From Rhypophila decipiens (Eukaryota; Ascomycota; Sordariomycetes; Sordariales; Naviculisporaceae): a stretch of DNA of 64,000 nucleotides. Within the stretch, counting starts at the first letter, position 1. Every line of letters starts with the position of its first letter. The notes beneath the pieces are model-generated. The model was not told the origin of the DNA and searched no databases. It was given only the letters and a program-made list of their open reading frames with translations. The stretch is taken from assembly GCA_033297075.1 (NCBI GenBank), contig MU858108.1, positions 1 through 64,000 of the forward strand, in the 5' to 3' direction. The position numbers were made by a program, and so were the translations under genes. Shown here in pieces: positions 21,184 through 33,951 of the stretch.

Positions 21184-24117
21184 TCACTTGGGAGTCAACA
21201 CAACGCCTTCGTACTCCTTGCTCCTGATCATCTCCAGCGTCTGCATGAAATGTTTCCTGCTCGCCTCTACCGAGGCAGAGTCCTGCTGGTTCGTAGCAAG
21301 GTTGGAATGTATAAGCTCGATCAGGCCATTGAGATATTTCGTCGTCACCTTTCATTGTTATGAGCAGTTAGTAATGGATATTCCTTCCCCCTTTGGGCTC
21401 AAGTTCGAACATACCGATTCGTTCTTCTGGTCAAAGTAATACACATATCTGTCCAAGATCTCGACAAAGAGTTCAATGGACGTGGCCGTCTCCATGCAAG
21501 AGTCGGCAACACGCAGCGCGCGCTGCAGGCATTCTAAAACGCGCTTACCATCCCGATAGAGCTGATGTTTTTAACGTCAGCACAAGACCTAGCGACGGCG
21601 ATGGTCCGAGGCGAAAGGGTTCTTACATCGGTATCCTCTGACTCCCCGTGTCCAACCATTGGCGTCGCCCACCACAAGTGACTGGCCAGATAGACAGCAC
21701 GGCACTGGTCAGGCTTGCGCAGCAACTTGCTCGCGTGCTGGGCACACTTCGTAATCAGGGTATCATAATTCTCCTTGCCAAAGTTGCGGGTCCGGTGGAG
21801 AGCATTTGAAATGACGCAAACGGCCTGGAACTGAGCCTTCGAGTCACTAACTGCTTCCTCGTATACAGTGAACGCCTGCGCAAAGAATTCATATGCGACC
21901 TCCTCAAAGCCAGTCATGTCGGCAGTCTGTCCGCACATGCAAAAGAGACGGAGACACAACTCAGCGGCCCCGGCGCCGTTGACTCGGGTGTAGAGTGTTG
22001 ACACGGCAGAGTGCAAAAACTTGAACAAGGCAGAGGATTGCGACGACCAGTTGTCATCGTAATGCTCCCTCAGCTTGTAGCGACGGGCCAGCCTGAGACC
22101 AGCAGTGATGAGGGGAGGGGTGGTGGTTCGGATCCGCTCGTTACCCTCAGCGTAGGCCTTCCTCGTCATCTGGAGCAACCGGAACTGCGTGTCATTATCT
22201 TCCGAGTTGAGCAAGTGAACAAGTCGCGCCAGCCAGCCTTGCTCTTCCATGGTCTCATCTGTCTCCAATGCCCGAGCCCGCTGCTGCACAACTCCTGGGT
22301 AGCCAGAAGGAGCTTGCGATCCTTCCTTGATAAGGACCTTGAGCACCTCGAGGACATTCTCAAGCTGTGCTGGGGTGGTGATGGACGTTTGGTTCTTGAT
22401 CAAACTCCGTGCAACCTCTCCTGCGACCGCCCTCCTCGTCGGGTATGTCTGAGACTGGAATAGAGGGACATAGGTAGGGAGCGATAGCGCGGTGAAGATG
22501 GACACATATCTTTTAAGAGGTGCCTGTAAGAGGGCCAAAAGACTTTGTTGTGCCGGCTGTGAGTGTAGATCTGGGCTGTTGGCATGATCGTACACCTTGG
22601 AATTGGCATAATCGAGGATTTGGTCCACGTAATCCAGCCTCTCTGGATAGATGTTGAGAGCCAGATTTGTGAGCGATACGAGGAGGGCGATGGTGTCTTG
22701 GATGGGAAGATGTTGAGCTTGCACGAGGTTTTTCACCTGGGCAAAGAAGATCTCGTACAGCTTGATATTCTCTGGAATGCCCCGGCGTTTCTTTGGCGCC
22801 TCTTCCTCTTCTCTTTCTTCCTCTCCGTCCACTGCCGTCGACTCTGTCTCGGCTATTGAGGGTGTTTGTTCGTTGCCCTTCAACGTGTCCGCCGTGGAAG
22901 CAGCATCGCCTTCGGTTTCGTCGCCGTTCTGGGGAGCTTCGGAGTCGTTATGTGGGGGTGGTGACGATTCTTTGCCAGCAGCAGCATCGGCCGACGCGAG
23001 TTTTACCTTTTCGAGAAGGGCTGCCAAAGCTTCCTCTTCCATTTTTTCTCTGTCTTGGTCCGACTCGTTCTGTGATTCGCGCTCGGCATAGTCTGAAAGT
23101 CGGTCCATCAAGCCAATGACGATAGCTTTAACGTTGACGTGAGGATTCAGCCTCGACACGGCGCCGAGAAACTGGTCGAGAGTGTGGAGATGAAACTCGT
23201 CTGGGAAGACCTGAGTAATGACCTCGAGAAGATACTCCTGGGCAAGAACATCGCGACATTGCACGACCTGTTCCAGCAGAGGGGCCAGAATACCGTTCTT
23301 GTACGCCTGGAGATCCACCAGTTGGCTAAGACGGACAATGTTACTTCCCACCAGCAATTGGAGCTCCTTTCTCTCTTGTGTTCTCTGATCTCTTTCCCTC
23401 GAGTGGCCCTGGTGTTGAAGTCGTACCCATAATTTGTTCATCTCGACAAAATTTGTGAGAATGAAGTTGATGGAGTCTTGAAGGTTGCCCTCGGGCCCGT
23501 CTGAATCACCCGCCGGGAGGTAGTCTCGTGCTTGGCCTGACAAATAGTATCGTAGGAACAAACCGCGAATTGGGTGCTGCACGCCGCGGCTCATGTCCAT
23601 CATATCCTTCATTAACTCCTTCACCGGGGCCCCATCGACCGACATGTACGCCGTACCGACCGTGATCATGAGGTAGAGTCTGGGTATGATGTTGCCGGCA
23701 TATTGGACGAGCTCGTACAGGTCGGCGAGGTGGTTCACAGGATGGTTTTCCCGCAAGTGGACAGAGAGGTATCGTAAGGCATCGAAAACGGACATATAAA
23801 GCTCGTAGTACTGCTTGGGACCCAGGCTGCTCGTTCGAAGTTCGGATACGAGTGTGGAGCTGGTTTCAAGGAAACTTATTAGCGGGCAACAACAATTGGG
23901 AGTCTGGCGATGAGTATCGTCGCAAATAATGACAAAGAGGACTGCATGTCGTCAGAAAATGGTGAAATCGGCGTTGAACGAACCAGCATTTGAGAGCATC
24001 CATCAACTTCCCCGGAGTGTCCAGACATTTGCGCATCAGCGCCGTCTGCTGGCGCACCGCAATCAAGGCATCCTCGAGGAGTCGGGCCTGATCCTCGGGC
24101 TGCGCGGGATTTGACAT
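21184..24117 (-). CDS. VPS35: Retromer core subunit Vps35
   Basis: A four-exon gene (24117-23984, 23859-21627, 21561-21415, 21348-21184) encoding 892 aa; all junctions keep frame. The N-terminal exon gives [18 protein letters not shown], and the second exon restores the family pattern [19 protein letters not shown] followed by the Vps26-contacting PRLYLM motif near residue 100. The rest is the alpha-solenoid that carries Vps29 at its C-terminal half. A charged, disordered insertion (about residues 350-410, SSPPPHN...[13 protein letters not shown]) is typical of fungal Vps35. Retromer sorts cargo from endosomes to the Golgi or plasma membrane. The last exons ([17 protein letters not shown] and [21 protein letters not shown] end) match the conserved C-terminal region. 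Confidence 0.96.
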
Positions 24118-25779
24118 GTCGCTTTCCTATTCTTGGAGCTCGTGTTGATGCAATGACTAAAAGATAGGTCGCAGCAATAATTGTGGTGAAGCTTGCGGGG
24201 GTATAATTGTCGGATGGTTGAGTGCGCGGTTCACGGTTTGAGCTCGAGAGGTGGAATCGGGGGATGACGACTCCAGACTCCAGCGGCGTCTTCACTCAAT
24301 TGATGCCTCTCACAGCAGCAAATGACAGCACTGTTCAGGAGCTTGGGGATTGGTCGGCAGTTGCTTACCTAATGAGCCCCGCCATTTACGGCTAGGCCCG
24401 GGGACCTGGCGAGCTAGCTCCTTTTGACGACTCGGAGCCAAGCTCTCCACTTTTCACTTCGTCACGAACTTGTACCAGTCAAGTTCCTTCTCCCAACCTA
24501 GATGCCCGACTCGTTTTATGCGCTTGTAGTATGTAAAGATATGGAACTTTGATGCTCTCTGCTTCATTGTTCTTTTATCTTCTGAACCCTTACCACACGT
24601 ATTCGAACCGGGATCCAACCCTGACCGGTCTCGCTCCAGTCTCCACCCACTCCCTCCTGTCCGCGCTCAGACAGACATGAGAACTGATACTCGATACTTG
24701 GCTGCAACGTCCGGGTACGGAGTCCGAGGTATTCAAATGTTCCAAGGCAAGCCGTTATTCCTTACAGCCTCACCGATACTGCACGATAGCTGCCTGTGAC
24801 GGGACGAGGTGAATGTACGAGCCGATGAGCCGCTGAGCCACGCACAAACGACTCTCCTGGACGCCCGACCCCCGATCTAAACGGTACTCCCAAGCAGTAT
24901 AAAGGGCCAGCATGGGAAGGGGAAAGTCATGCTGCGCTGTGTGAGTCTTTGGACATTAATATGTCAACTGGTTCGAAAAGATGGGGTGTATACCTCAACC
25001 CAAACATCCCTTGGGCGCATACAAAACGCGTTATAAAACTTAGGCAACGCCTCTAAAGTTGACTCTACAGGCCTTATGAGCTTCTCTTGTACACATATTT
25101 CTGGACTGCTTGATGTATTTGAGAGATGTGCTACGTCTAAGGATTGACGCAATATGGCTCCTTTATCTGTATCACATCCCAGGGCATTTTCGATCAGTCA
25201 TGGATGAGTTTCCCACGGCTTATGAAGATATGAAAGATATCACGACCCAGCCTGTCTGCGCACCATCCGCGGAAATATCGCCGGCTTAGTGAGCAGCAAT
25301 GTGTGAGCACAATCATGGCTCATCGCAACGACCTAGTCCCGATTGGCCATGCGAATGGAAACGAGCCGTATCTGCTCATGCGAAACAAGATCTCGTCGTT
25401 CCCGATACGGTATCTCGTAAAGTGCAATCAAGGATCGGCAGCACTCCTCATCTACTCTCTCCCATGTTAATTTTCTAGAACATGCTGTGCGTTTATTTAC
25501 AGGCCAAACAAGGCACCAACAACTTTTTCCAGCCTGGTGATGAAAAAAATACCTCCTCCATTTGTAAGTCGGCTTACCAATGGTGCCGAGCCAGCACTCG
25601 AATCTTCAGAGCACAAGCAAGACGATAGTATAGAATAATGGCATTGTCTCTTGGTGTCCTCTGGTATAAAAGCGGTCCTATTTCACCGTGGAAATGACCA
25701 TCACTCTTCTCAGACACCAATCAAAAGACATCCTCGGTTTCAAACAATAATTCAAATTCTATTCTCTTGTCCCCGGACA
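24118..25779. other. Intergenic between divergent VPS35 and SDR genes
   Basis: About 1.7 kb with no recognised gene. A TATA-like tataaag at about 24898 has no obvious gene downstream. The proximal SDR promoter element is listed separately. Confidence 0.45.
25665..25672 (+). promoter_or_regulatory. TATA box of the SDR gene
   Basis: A consensus tataaaag lies 108 bases upstream of the SDR start codon at 25780, a usual distance once a short 5' UTR is allowed for. Confidence 0.6.
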
Positions 25780-26735
25780 ATGGCCCCCGATACTCTCTCG
25801 TCGGCCGGAAAGGTCGCCATCATCACAGGCTCTGGTCGTGAGAATGGAATAGGAGCTGCCATTGCCCTGGCTCTGGCCCGCAATGGCGCCAGCGTCGTAA
25901 TCAACTACGTCTCGGAATCATCAGCACCTCGAGCCGTCAAGGTAGCTGATAAAGCCAAGGATCTCGGTGCCAAAGCTGTGGTCATCCAGGCGGATGCGTC
26001 CACACAGGAGGGCGCAACCAAGCTCGTCCAAGAGACCCTAGCTGGTTTTCAGACTGACAAGATCGATATCCTTGGTAAGCCTGCCAGATGCGATTTTTCC
26101 AACTGCTCACTGACAAACTTGATTTTCCGTAGTCAACAACGCCGGGCATGGAGCCGCACAGGGAAAAACGTTCAACGGGCTCACGGCCGATGAAGTACAG
26201 TCTGCATTCGTACTCAACACGTTGAGCACCCTATATGTCATCCAAGCAGCAGCGAAGTATATGCGGCGTGGAGGGCGGATCGTCAACATTGGCTCGATCG
26301 TCTCGAGGATGCGCAATCTCCCTGGGGTTTCCATCTATGGGGCGAGCAAGGCCGCTCAGGAGTACCTCACAGGTGCAATCGCCACCGAGGTCGGTGATAA
26401 TGGCCCTCTTTCTTCACCTGCCTGCAGTCAAATGAGAAGAATTTCAAATCAGGCTAACTACGAGCAAAACAACACGCATATAGCTCGGACCGAACACGGG
26501 TATCACGGTCAACACAGTGGCGCCTGGACCGATTGCCGAGACCGACGCAGGGAGCTGGTTCCCCAATAATGACGTGAAGCACGTGGCTTTTCAGAGAATG
26601 GAGGCAGAGACAAGACTAGGCAAACTCGCCGGAAACGTTGACGACGTGGCTGATGCTGTTCTCCTGCTTGTGTCGGACCATGCTCGTTGGATCACGGGAC
26701 AGTACATCGCTGTGAGTGGGGGCGTTACCGAGTAA
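25780..26735 (+). CDS. Short-chain dehydrogenase/reductase (classical SDR)
   Basis: A three-exon model (25780-26074, 26133-26389, 26484-26735) encoding 267 aa, the usual classical SDR length. The Rossmann cofactor motif TGSGRENGIG is at residues 13-22 and VNNAG is created exactly at the first splice junction. Catalytic Ser lies in NIGSIVS, the Tyr/Lys pair in YGASK, and VAPGPI follows the second junction; the C-terminus ITGQYIAVSGGV is typical. The first intron is GTAAGC...CCGTAG. The second is inferred from family continuity (ATE then LGPNTGITVN) and uses the unusual donor GTCGGT. The enzyme is a cytosolic NADP(H)-dependent oxidoreductase of unknown substrate, similar to fungal versicolorin-reductase-like and beta-ketoacyl-reductase-like SDRs. 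Confidence 0.9.
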
Positions 26736-27523
26736 CAGGTCATCCATCCCTACAATCGGGTTTGTAACTCGAACTGAAGAAGGGGAAAGGAGCCAGTGAG
26801 ATCTTTCTCCAAATGTCAGCCTCTATATCTTACAGGTGTGACTGAGAGACTTTCTTGAGCGAATATGTGTAGGGGCATCGTTTGTCGGACATGGTGAACG
26901 GAAATTTAATACTGTTAAATGAAAATGTCTATATCATTGTGCCAGATGCCAAGTTCCGCGGTGCCCAAACGGGTAGAATTGCACATGTCTTTCTTCGAAA
27001 GCTTTCCTTTCTTTGCGTTGCGTTGTGTAGTGGCTGGAAAAGAAAACTTAAAACAACAGAGGCGCTGCGCAAAGGAAGGATTTCCCGGCAAGCGGCAGCC
27101 AATGAACAGGCGTTCGACGTCGATCAAACCCCGCGGCTAGTGGGCCTAGGAGCCCCTGGCAGGCGCTAAGGAACCAACCAGCTGGATTTTAGGGCCACTG
27201 CCACTCCACGTTTTGGCCTGAAAGATCAGGTGTTCATGCACTCAGCGGAAATTTCAGCACAATCCCAATCTGGACCAGCTCATATCTCACAAGATCCATT
27301 TCGTCACAGAGGCCCGCCCACTGCAGCAGCGCGACGCCAAAACTCAAACCGGGCTCCGAGGTTATCATTTCCCCCGTCATCAACTACCACTATCTCATCA
27401 AGGAATCTTACAACAGATGGTGTAGACGATCCCAAGGCACCCGCTCACCACGTCGTCAACTCAAGCGGGCGGATTTTCCATAACAATCCTACCGCAATTT
27501 TGTCGTCCAATCACGACTTGAAC
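26736..27523. other. Intergenic / possible N-terminal extension of the ankyrin gene
   Basis: Between the SDR stop and the F-box start. The frame of the ankyrin gene stays open back to an ATG at 27236, which would add 96 Ser/Pro/Gln-rich residues. No other gene was seen. Confidence 0.4.
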
Positions 27524-30500
27524 ATGGCTTCCTTCCGTTCTCTGCCCCCAGAGCTACTGCTCCAGATCGCAGGCTGGATCGACGACAAGTACACACTCTC
27601 CGCCATCGCGAGGGTCAACCGCACGTGTAGTGCAGTTTATATGCAGCCACTCTTTACTAGATATGGTTCTGAGGCCGTCCAATGGGCGGCCCGACATGGT
27701 AACCGCGAGATTCTAGAGAAAGCAACCTTCTTCGCCCGGGACGGGAAACACGCCCTTGTTAATGCGAAATACCGGCCAGACCCTTCAGGGGCCACTGGGT
27801 TGACCTTGGACGAACATGCTGAGCAGCGTTATAACGAGAGGTACGGCACTCCTTTGCACATTGCGTGCGCCGCAGGCCATATCGATATCGTCACTTTTCT
27901 CCTTGACAATGGCGCCGACATGGGCTCTCCATCAAACCGAATGTGTGACTGTCTCTACATGGACGATTCGTTTGGCGAATATTATGGCGATGACGATATC
28001 ATGGATCGACCAAAGTGGCTGCCTCTTCATTTTGCACTGTGTCATCAACATCCCGAGGTCGCAATTCTTCTGCTGGAGCGCGGGGCACCCTTGCATGTTT
28101 CAGCGTCTTCGGCCAGCAGAGGGAGGTATTCTGTTACTGCGCTCCAGTCAGCCGCTGAGAATGGCTTGGTGAGTGTGGTCCGATACCTGAAGGAGTACTT
28201 TCAAAGGCAAAAGGGCACGATGGAAGCCAGGGGGTCATCTGATTCGACGGAGGGGCAGGAGCTTTTTAATGGACCGGACAACTCAAGGACACAAGACGAT
28301 GTCGCTACGGATAGTGATTCTGACCCCGAGGATGGCGAACCCTTTGACAGCGACATGTCGGAACTCTTTGACAGCGACACGTCGGACTCTGAAGGACTAG
28401 ATGACGACGATGACGAAATGGGATCAGATTCAGCCATGGAAACCGACTCTGACGGATCCGACGCATCTGATGACACTACCGATACTGATGAGCTGGACTT
28501 TTGGGGGCAGTCTGCAGACCCATCGGACCCCAGGTCGGCGGACTTGTATGGAAACACGGCCATGCACTATGTTTCGCTATGTTTCGACTTTGAGGCTGCC
28601 TGCGCTATTGTCCAAGATCTCAAGGAGCTTGGTCTGTACGTTGATGAGCGAGGCGGGAGGCGAGATGCCACGCCGTTGCTGATGGCCTGCTGCATGGGTA
28701 ATTTCTCGGCTGCTCGCGCGTTTTTGCGGGCTGGGGCATACGCTGAAGCCACTGTGGAGGAAGACTTCGCTGACTATGATGTTCTGGAGGGAGCCAGCAG
28801 TTGTCTGGATAATGCTCTGTATGCCAGGTTCAGCGACCGAGCCGCAAGACATCAGGCCGAGGAAGTATGGCAGCAGGAGCGCTACCAACTCGTCAAGGAG
28901 CTGATCAAGGCTGGCGTGGACGTGGAAGTACTCCCCGGGACAAGCGGCGCTACGCCAATTGGGATTGCTGCTCAGAGAGGCCTTGAGCATGAAACACGGC
29001 TGCTTCTCGAGCTTGGAGGTGCATATGTCAACGGGATGGCCGAGTCTGGCAAGACTGCTCTCATGGCCGCTGCACAACGTCAACACATTGAAACCGTCAA
29101 GATTCTACTTGAAGCAGGCGCGTCGGTGAATCAAATAACCGGATTCGGTGTGACGGCAGTCGACTTTGCATGTTCTTCGCCGTTCGCGAGCACCTATGCC
29201 CACGCAGAAGGAATCCTGAAGCTTCTACTGCAGTACGGAGCTAGGGTCGGCATTCCTGTCGAGGATGCCCTTACCACCACCATGTGCCGGTCGCATCCTT
29301 GCATCCACGACTCGTTTCTTCTGAAGATGGTTCGACGGGCTACGATCTGCGAGGATGACGATGAAGAGGATTCGCGAGCGAAGACCATTCTCGGCGTGTT
29401 GCTGGATCACTCGACGGAAGCCAATATTACGCGGGATTGCTGGCAAGAGGCGGTCATGGAGGCCTTCATTCATTTCAAGTCCGAGCCCGCAAACCCAGCA
29501 GTGTGCAGACAACTCGGCGCCTTTGGCCGGAGACTTGGCTACGTCTTTGACGATGCGACCTTGGCCAACACTGTCGTCAAGCTCATTGTAGCAGACGACC
29601 CAGCTGAGATAGGTCCTCTTTTCATGTTGGGCGACGGGGAGGCGATTCGGACCGTTACCGGCGTTTTCACAAAGACGGCCCTGCTCACCTTGATTCTGGT
29701 GAGGCACCATCGTGAGGATTTCCCTGCAGAAGCGTCAAAGCTGGTCGGGCCCCTTCTCGACTCGGTCAAGCATGTCAAGGGCACGATACGGCTCCTGAAA
29801 AACAAGGGCACTTTGCTACATCTTGCGGCTTCGGGGAAAGATGCCGATCATGTCAGGACGCTTCTTGACAGAGGATGCGACATCAATGCCATGAATCTGC
29901 ATGGCATGACGCCTCTGTCGGAGGCAGTCCTTTGGGGGGACCTCGCAGCTGTCAAAATCCTCCTTGACCGTGGGGCGGATCCGTACCTCTCCAACAGGCA
30001 ACGGTCATCCCCAATACTGCCTGACGCTTCACAAGATGTTTTGAGTCTTCCTCCGGGTGAGCGTTGGGCGCGGGCATTCGCGGAACTGCTTGCCAAGTTT
30101 GACTGCGCTGGCTCGCCATATCATTTGTATCTCGACGACCCGTCGCCTTTTGAAATTGTATGTTCTCTCTTGTTCCTCACTGACGTTTTGACAAGTCCCA
30201 AATGCTGATGTCATCATGAAACCAGGCTGTCCGAAAGGGCCGAAATGCCATACTGGAGGAGTTTATAAAACGAAGAAGCGTCCTACCAGCTATACCGCCC
30301 GACGCGAAAAAGTCGTACATGACGGAGGTGGTGGTTAACGGCCATTTTTCGACCGCGCATCTGCTTTTGAGGGCGGGAGCGGACCCTAACGGCGGCGAAG
30401 GAGTCGACATGCCGCCCATTTTTTACTTGGCCTACACGCTCAGATCTACGGCCTCGTCCATTCGAGACCCGGACGAGAAGCGCATGGAAATACTCAAGAG

Positions 30501-30753
30501 GCTGGCAGTGATTTCCCATCTCGTTCGCGCAGGCGCTGACGTGGACAGGAAATCAAAGCTTGAGCCTGACTCGAGCGCGGTAGTGTTGCTGGACAGCATT
30601 CTCCATGGGGTCTACAAGACTGTTATGGACCGATGGAACTTTGAGTTCTCGCTTGCAAAGGTCGTTGGGGAGGTGTTGACCATCAGGACTGATGAGAGCG
30701 GGAAGCAGACAGTCAGATGTCGGAATCGGGGTATTGATAGCTGGGTAAGATAG
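27524..30753 (+). CDS. F-box and ankyrin-repeat protein
   Basis: A two-exon gene (27524-30157, 30226-30753; intron GTATGT...AACCAG) encoding 1053 aa. The chosen start gives MASFRSLPPELLLQIAGWI, an F-box-like motif (about residues 3-45) expected to bind Skp1 in an SCF ubiquitin ligase. An in-frame ATG at 27236 would add a disordered 96-residue extension. Ankyrin repeats follow: TPLHIACAAGHIDIVTFLLDNGAD near residue 108, LPLHFALCHQHPEVAILLLERGA, an acidic Asp/Ser-rich spacer (about 265-330), then GATPIGIAAQRGLEHETRLLLE, KTALMAAAQRQHIETVKILLEAGAS, GTLLHLAASGKDADHVRTLLDRG and MTPLSEAVLWGDLAAVKILLDRGAD. The second exon adds another repeat. The role is probably substrate recruitment, with an unknown target. 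Such genes are often rapidly evolving in fungi. Confidence 0.87.
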
Positions 30754-31388
30754 ATTACGCGGCAGTTTGTATTCTATGGGTGATGGTATGAAACAAGTCC
30801 ATGCTGGCCCTCTTTATCTGGTAGTTGGACCAATTGTCCTCACTACCTAGATTTAGAGCGAATTCAAGCCTCTTATGGGCCAATATAATACACTCATCAT
30901 AGGGTCGAAAAAGGTGGATGTGAACTTGAACACAGCGCCTGAGGCTCTCAAAGATACGGTATATACAAAGAACAATTACACGCCTCTAAATCCAGCTTTA
31001 TATGTATCGCAAGTGTCCCTCCTACACGTACATGTAATCTTTGTTCTTTTACGTATGCAAGAGATTTCGTATATGGTCTCTCGTTTTTATTAACCCAAGT
31101 TAACTCTTCTGTGAAGATCGGCGTAAATGACTGAGAATTACGATGTATCATTACCGGTGGTCAACCCTGTTCAGTTGGTTGATAACGATGTAACTCGACC
31201 AAGCCAAGCAGATCAAAGGAGGAAGTGGGGCCGGTGAACGGACTTGTCGGATCCTCTCATCTCGGCGCGTTTGTTTCGACGACCTGCCGCCGACATCCGA
31301 ACACCACTTTCTTCAATTTCAATCATCAACCACCTCTTCTTCCAAAACTCACTCACCCACGCGCCCACGATCAGAAGCGCACGCAAAG
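30754..31388. other. Intergenic between tandem plus-strand genes
   Basis: About 630 bases, AT-rich in the first half, with no recognised gene. It holds the 3' UTR of the ankyrin gene and the promoter of the membrane-protein gene. Confidence 0.45.
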
Positions 31389-32707
31389 ATGGCTTCCAAA
31401 CCAATAATCCCGATCTGGCTCGCGCGCCTAGTCACGCTCCTCGGGTTCGGCACAGCGCTGTACTTTGGCCTCTGGGGAACGTACATCAACGGTGCGCAGA
31501 ACGGGCTCTTTGCGGCCATCGGGAAAACGATTGGTCGGAATTCCAAGGAGCTGTATATCCCCGGTGGACCGGCGCCGTATACATGGACTTATACGGGCGT
31601 TGAACGGATTGATCGGCAGCTGAGGATCTTGGTGTCGTTCTTTGGTGGGTTTCTGCATGGCGAGACGGATGTTGCTGGCCGGGTTGTTAGTCGGTATCTT
31701 ACCATGCAGTTTTGTGCTGGGTGGTTTTTGTTGAGTCTTGAGGGGCTGAGGGGCGGTAGTCGCGGAATTATGCGCTGGTGAGTTATGTGTTTCCATTTGG
31801 GTGGCTTTTGTCTCTGGCGATGGCTGGTGTCTTGGCGACGAATTACTGATATAAATCACTTTTCAGGACTGGCGTAATGGGCCTCATCTTCCAAAACGTC
31901 GCGTATACCAATACCGTTCCAATCTGGCTCGCCCTTCACCTGTTCCTCTCGCGGACCGCCAAGGCCAAGACGCTTACCCCTTCGACTATCGCGGCTGACC
32001 CGGTGGCTGCCAAGATCCTGCCGCTGTGTGTCTTTCTCGGGTTCGGTATTCCTACTATCGCAATGGGTCTGCCTTCACCCGATGTTCTCTCTGCACCGGC
32101 GCACTATGCCTGGGTCGCTATCTGGCAGCTCTTCCCCGTTCTGCAGTCTTTGGTCCTTATGATACTGAGACCCTTGTTCTCGTCCCGTTACTCAACAACG
32201 GATTCGCGCAAAGCCCTCGAGAGTGTATACATGGCTATCCTTGGCCTCGCTGTCATGAGCCATATGACCGTTCTCATCATGGCTCTGGTTCCGGCAAGCG
32301 CGATACCGAACAGCCTGGCCGGTTCCTTGCCGTCTGGGTTGCTTGAGCGGTTCAAGGAGGTGGATCTTTACAAGGCGTTTGTCCCAATCTGGCCGGGTAA
32401 TCCTCCCACTATCGATCCCGCAAGTGTGAAGGTTATCCCCACGGACTGGATGGCGCCGCTGGCGACGCACTTTTTGCAGTGGGATGTTTATTGTGGAAAT
32501 CTTGCGGTTTTGCTTTGGGCGGGCTTTCTCTATTACGCTGCCTCGTATTCCTCTTCAACGAGCTCGGGGGTGAGTGGGATAGTGGTCGTCAAGTCACTTG
32601 GCTGGCTTGTGTTTGGAGGACCAGTGGCCGCCGCCACCTACCTGCTATGGGAAAGGGACGACGGCGTCTATCAGAGGGAGCTGGCTGGGGGGAAGAAGGT
32701 CAGATGA
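31389..32707 (+). CDS. Conserved multi-pass integral membrane protein, function unknown
   Basis: A two-exon gene (31389-31777, 31867-32707; intron GTGAGT...TTTCAG) encoding 409 aa. About eight hydrophobic helices are visible, starting with LARLVTLLGFGTALYFGLWG, then YLTMQFCAGWFLLSLEG, TNTVPIWLALHLFLS, ILPLCVFLGFGIPTIAMGLP, YAWVAIWQLFPVLQSLVLMIL, AILGLAVMSHMTVLIMAL and two more towards the C-terminus. The two exons join exactly in the middle of a conserved-looking helix-rich protein, which supports the model. I do not recognise a named family; the general look is of fungal membrane proteins found beside secondary-metabolism or lipid genes, but no such genes lie next to it. Confidence 0.82.
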
Positions 32708-33390
32708 GCTAGACCTCCATGTGGTATCTGTAGGACAATATTCGAAGCACGTGGGCAGTTGAGTCTGAATTTACTTGGCATTTATCAACATATAAAGGCC
32801 TTTCAAGTCGTGAGTAAGGGCCTCGGTGAGTGTTGGTAAAACTAGCCAGAGTAGACGATCTTGAACACGGGGATCACGACCACCGTAGCCGTAGGCGTAC
32901 AGTAACCAGCGGTCAACGAGTACACATAGAACTGGCGTTGCTATTCCCAACACTTACAATTTGGTCCACTTCTGCAATTTGGGACCTCTTCGGGATTGCT
33001 CGCAAGAATGGACTCAACACTCGGCTTTTCGCGAGATACTTGACATACTTCCCAACCACACCCATGGCAAGTCACAGCCAGTGCTGCCTGTCTTGACGTG
33101 GCACAGCATCAATTATGGGCCAGCTGACTCGATCATCATGGCTGATATTGAGCTCTCCGCCCTTGCTGCCTCCAGCTATCACTTTGTCTACAAGTATCTC
33201 AAGGCCCTTGGACATTCAGACTGTTCGGCAACACCCATTCGCCCGCTCGCCGCCATGTCCATCACCGCGACTCCTCCAACCTATCCACCGTGCACCGAAT
33301 ACGTGTGAGCCCTCAGGTAAGTGTGACGACCCCTGTGACTCTCCTGATGATGGTCATGATCTTCTAATCCGCCATCTTCTACAGCCTGTA
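32708..33390. other. Intergenic, possible decayed coding sequence
   Basis: A 115-codon frame at 32961-33308 (plus) lacks an early ATG and matches nothing I recognise. The stretch may be the eroded edge of the repeat-rich region that starts at 33391. Confidence 0.35.
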
Positions 33391-33520
33391 TGATACGAAT
33401 TGAGAGTCAGAAAAGGAGGTTGAAAGAGTGTTGATTTCTAGGCAAATAGCTGGGGGGTGGTTGCACCCTCTTATATACAGGAAATGACCCAATTTTCCAC
33501 GTCACACGCCCCCCCCCCCC
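33391..33520 (+). repeat. Dispersed repeat, copy A
   Basis: It begins gatacgaattga and contains the block gaggttgaaagagtgttgat followed by a ggtggttgcaccctcttata segment. The same ordered blocks recur as copy B (34527) and, more diverged, as copy C (47279), all in the same orientation. A run of about 13 C residues follows near 33508. It may be an LTR or another transposon end; no coding part was seen. Confidence 0.65.
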
Positions 33521-33758
33521 AGCCAACTACCCATTCCGTTGTTGGCTGTTTAACGACTACCAGTCCGGTCTCACTGCCATCGGGCTAAATTACCTGCCCC
33601 AGGGCTAGAAATGACCAGTCTTCCATCCCTTCCTCATCCGGAGCTTTTGCCCTCAATGATGGTTTAAACCAACTAAACCGAATGAGTATAACCCGCTTTC
33701 TTCGAGTCTCCGAGATCAAGAAACGTATCGCACTAGTCATTAAATTACCTTCGAGGCC

Positions 33759-33951
33759 CCCTTGCTGAAATACAGCAAACATCTTTATGCCTAGATTTAG
33801 AACACCGGTTTTTCTGAAGGTTAATATCGTTCTTATACACATACTATGTTAAAGACATACTAATATAGTATGTGTATAAGAACGATATCAACCTTCAGAA
33901 AACCGGTGTTCTAAATCTGGGAATAAAGATCGTTACTGTTATCCAGCAAGG
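33759..33951. repeat. Foldback (hairpin) inverted repeat
   Basis: Arms 33759-33845 and 33866-33951 are reverse complements around a 20-base loop. The inner 57/56 bases (33789-33845 against 33866-33921) differ at only two substitutions and one length change; the outer about 30 bases are more diverged. Such a structure fits a foldback or MITE-like element. Confidence 0.75.

Noticed and set aside
32961..33308. 115-codon frame as a gene
   Set aside because: No ATG near its start, no family resemblance, next to repeat DNA.
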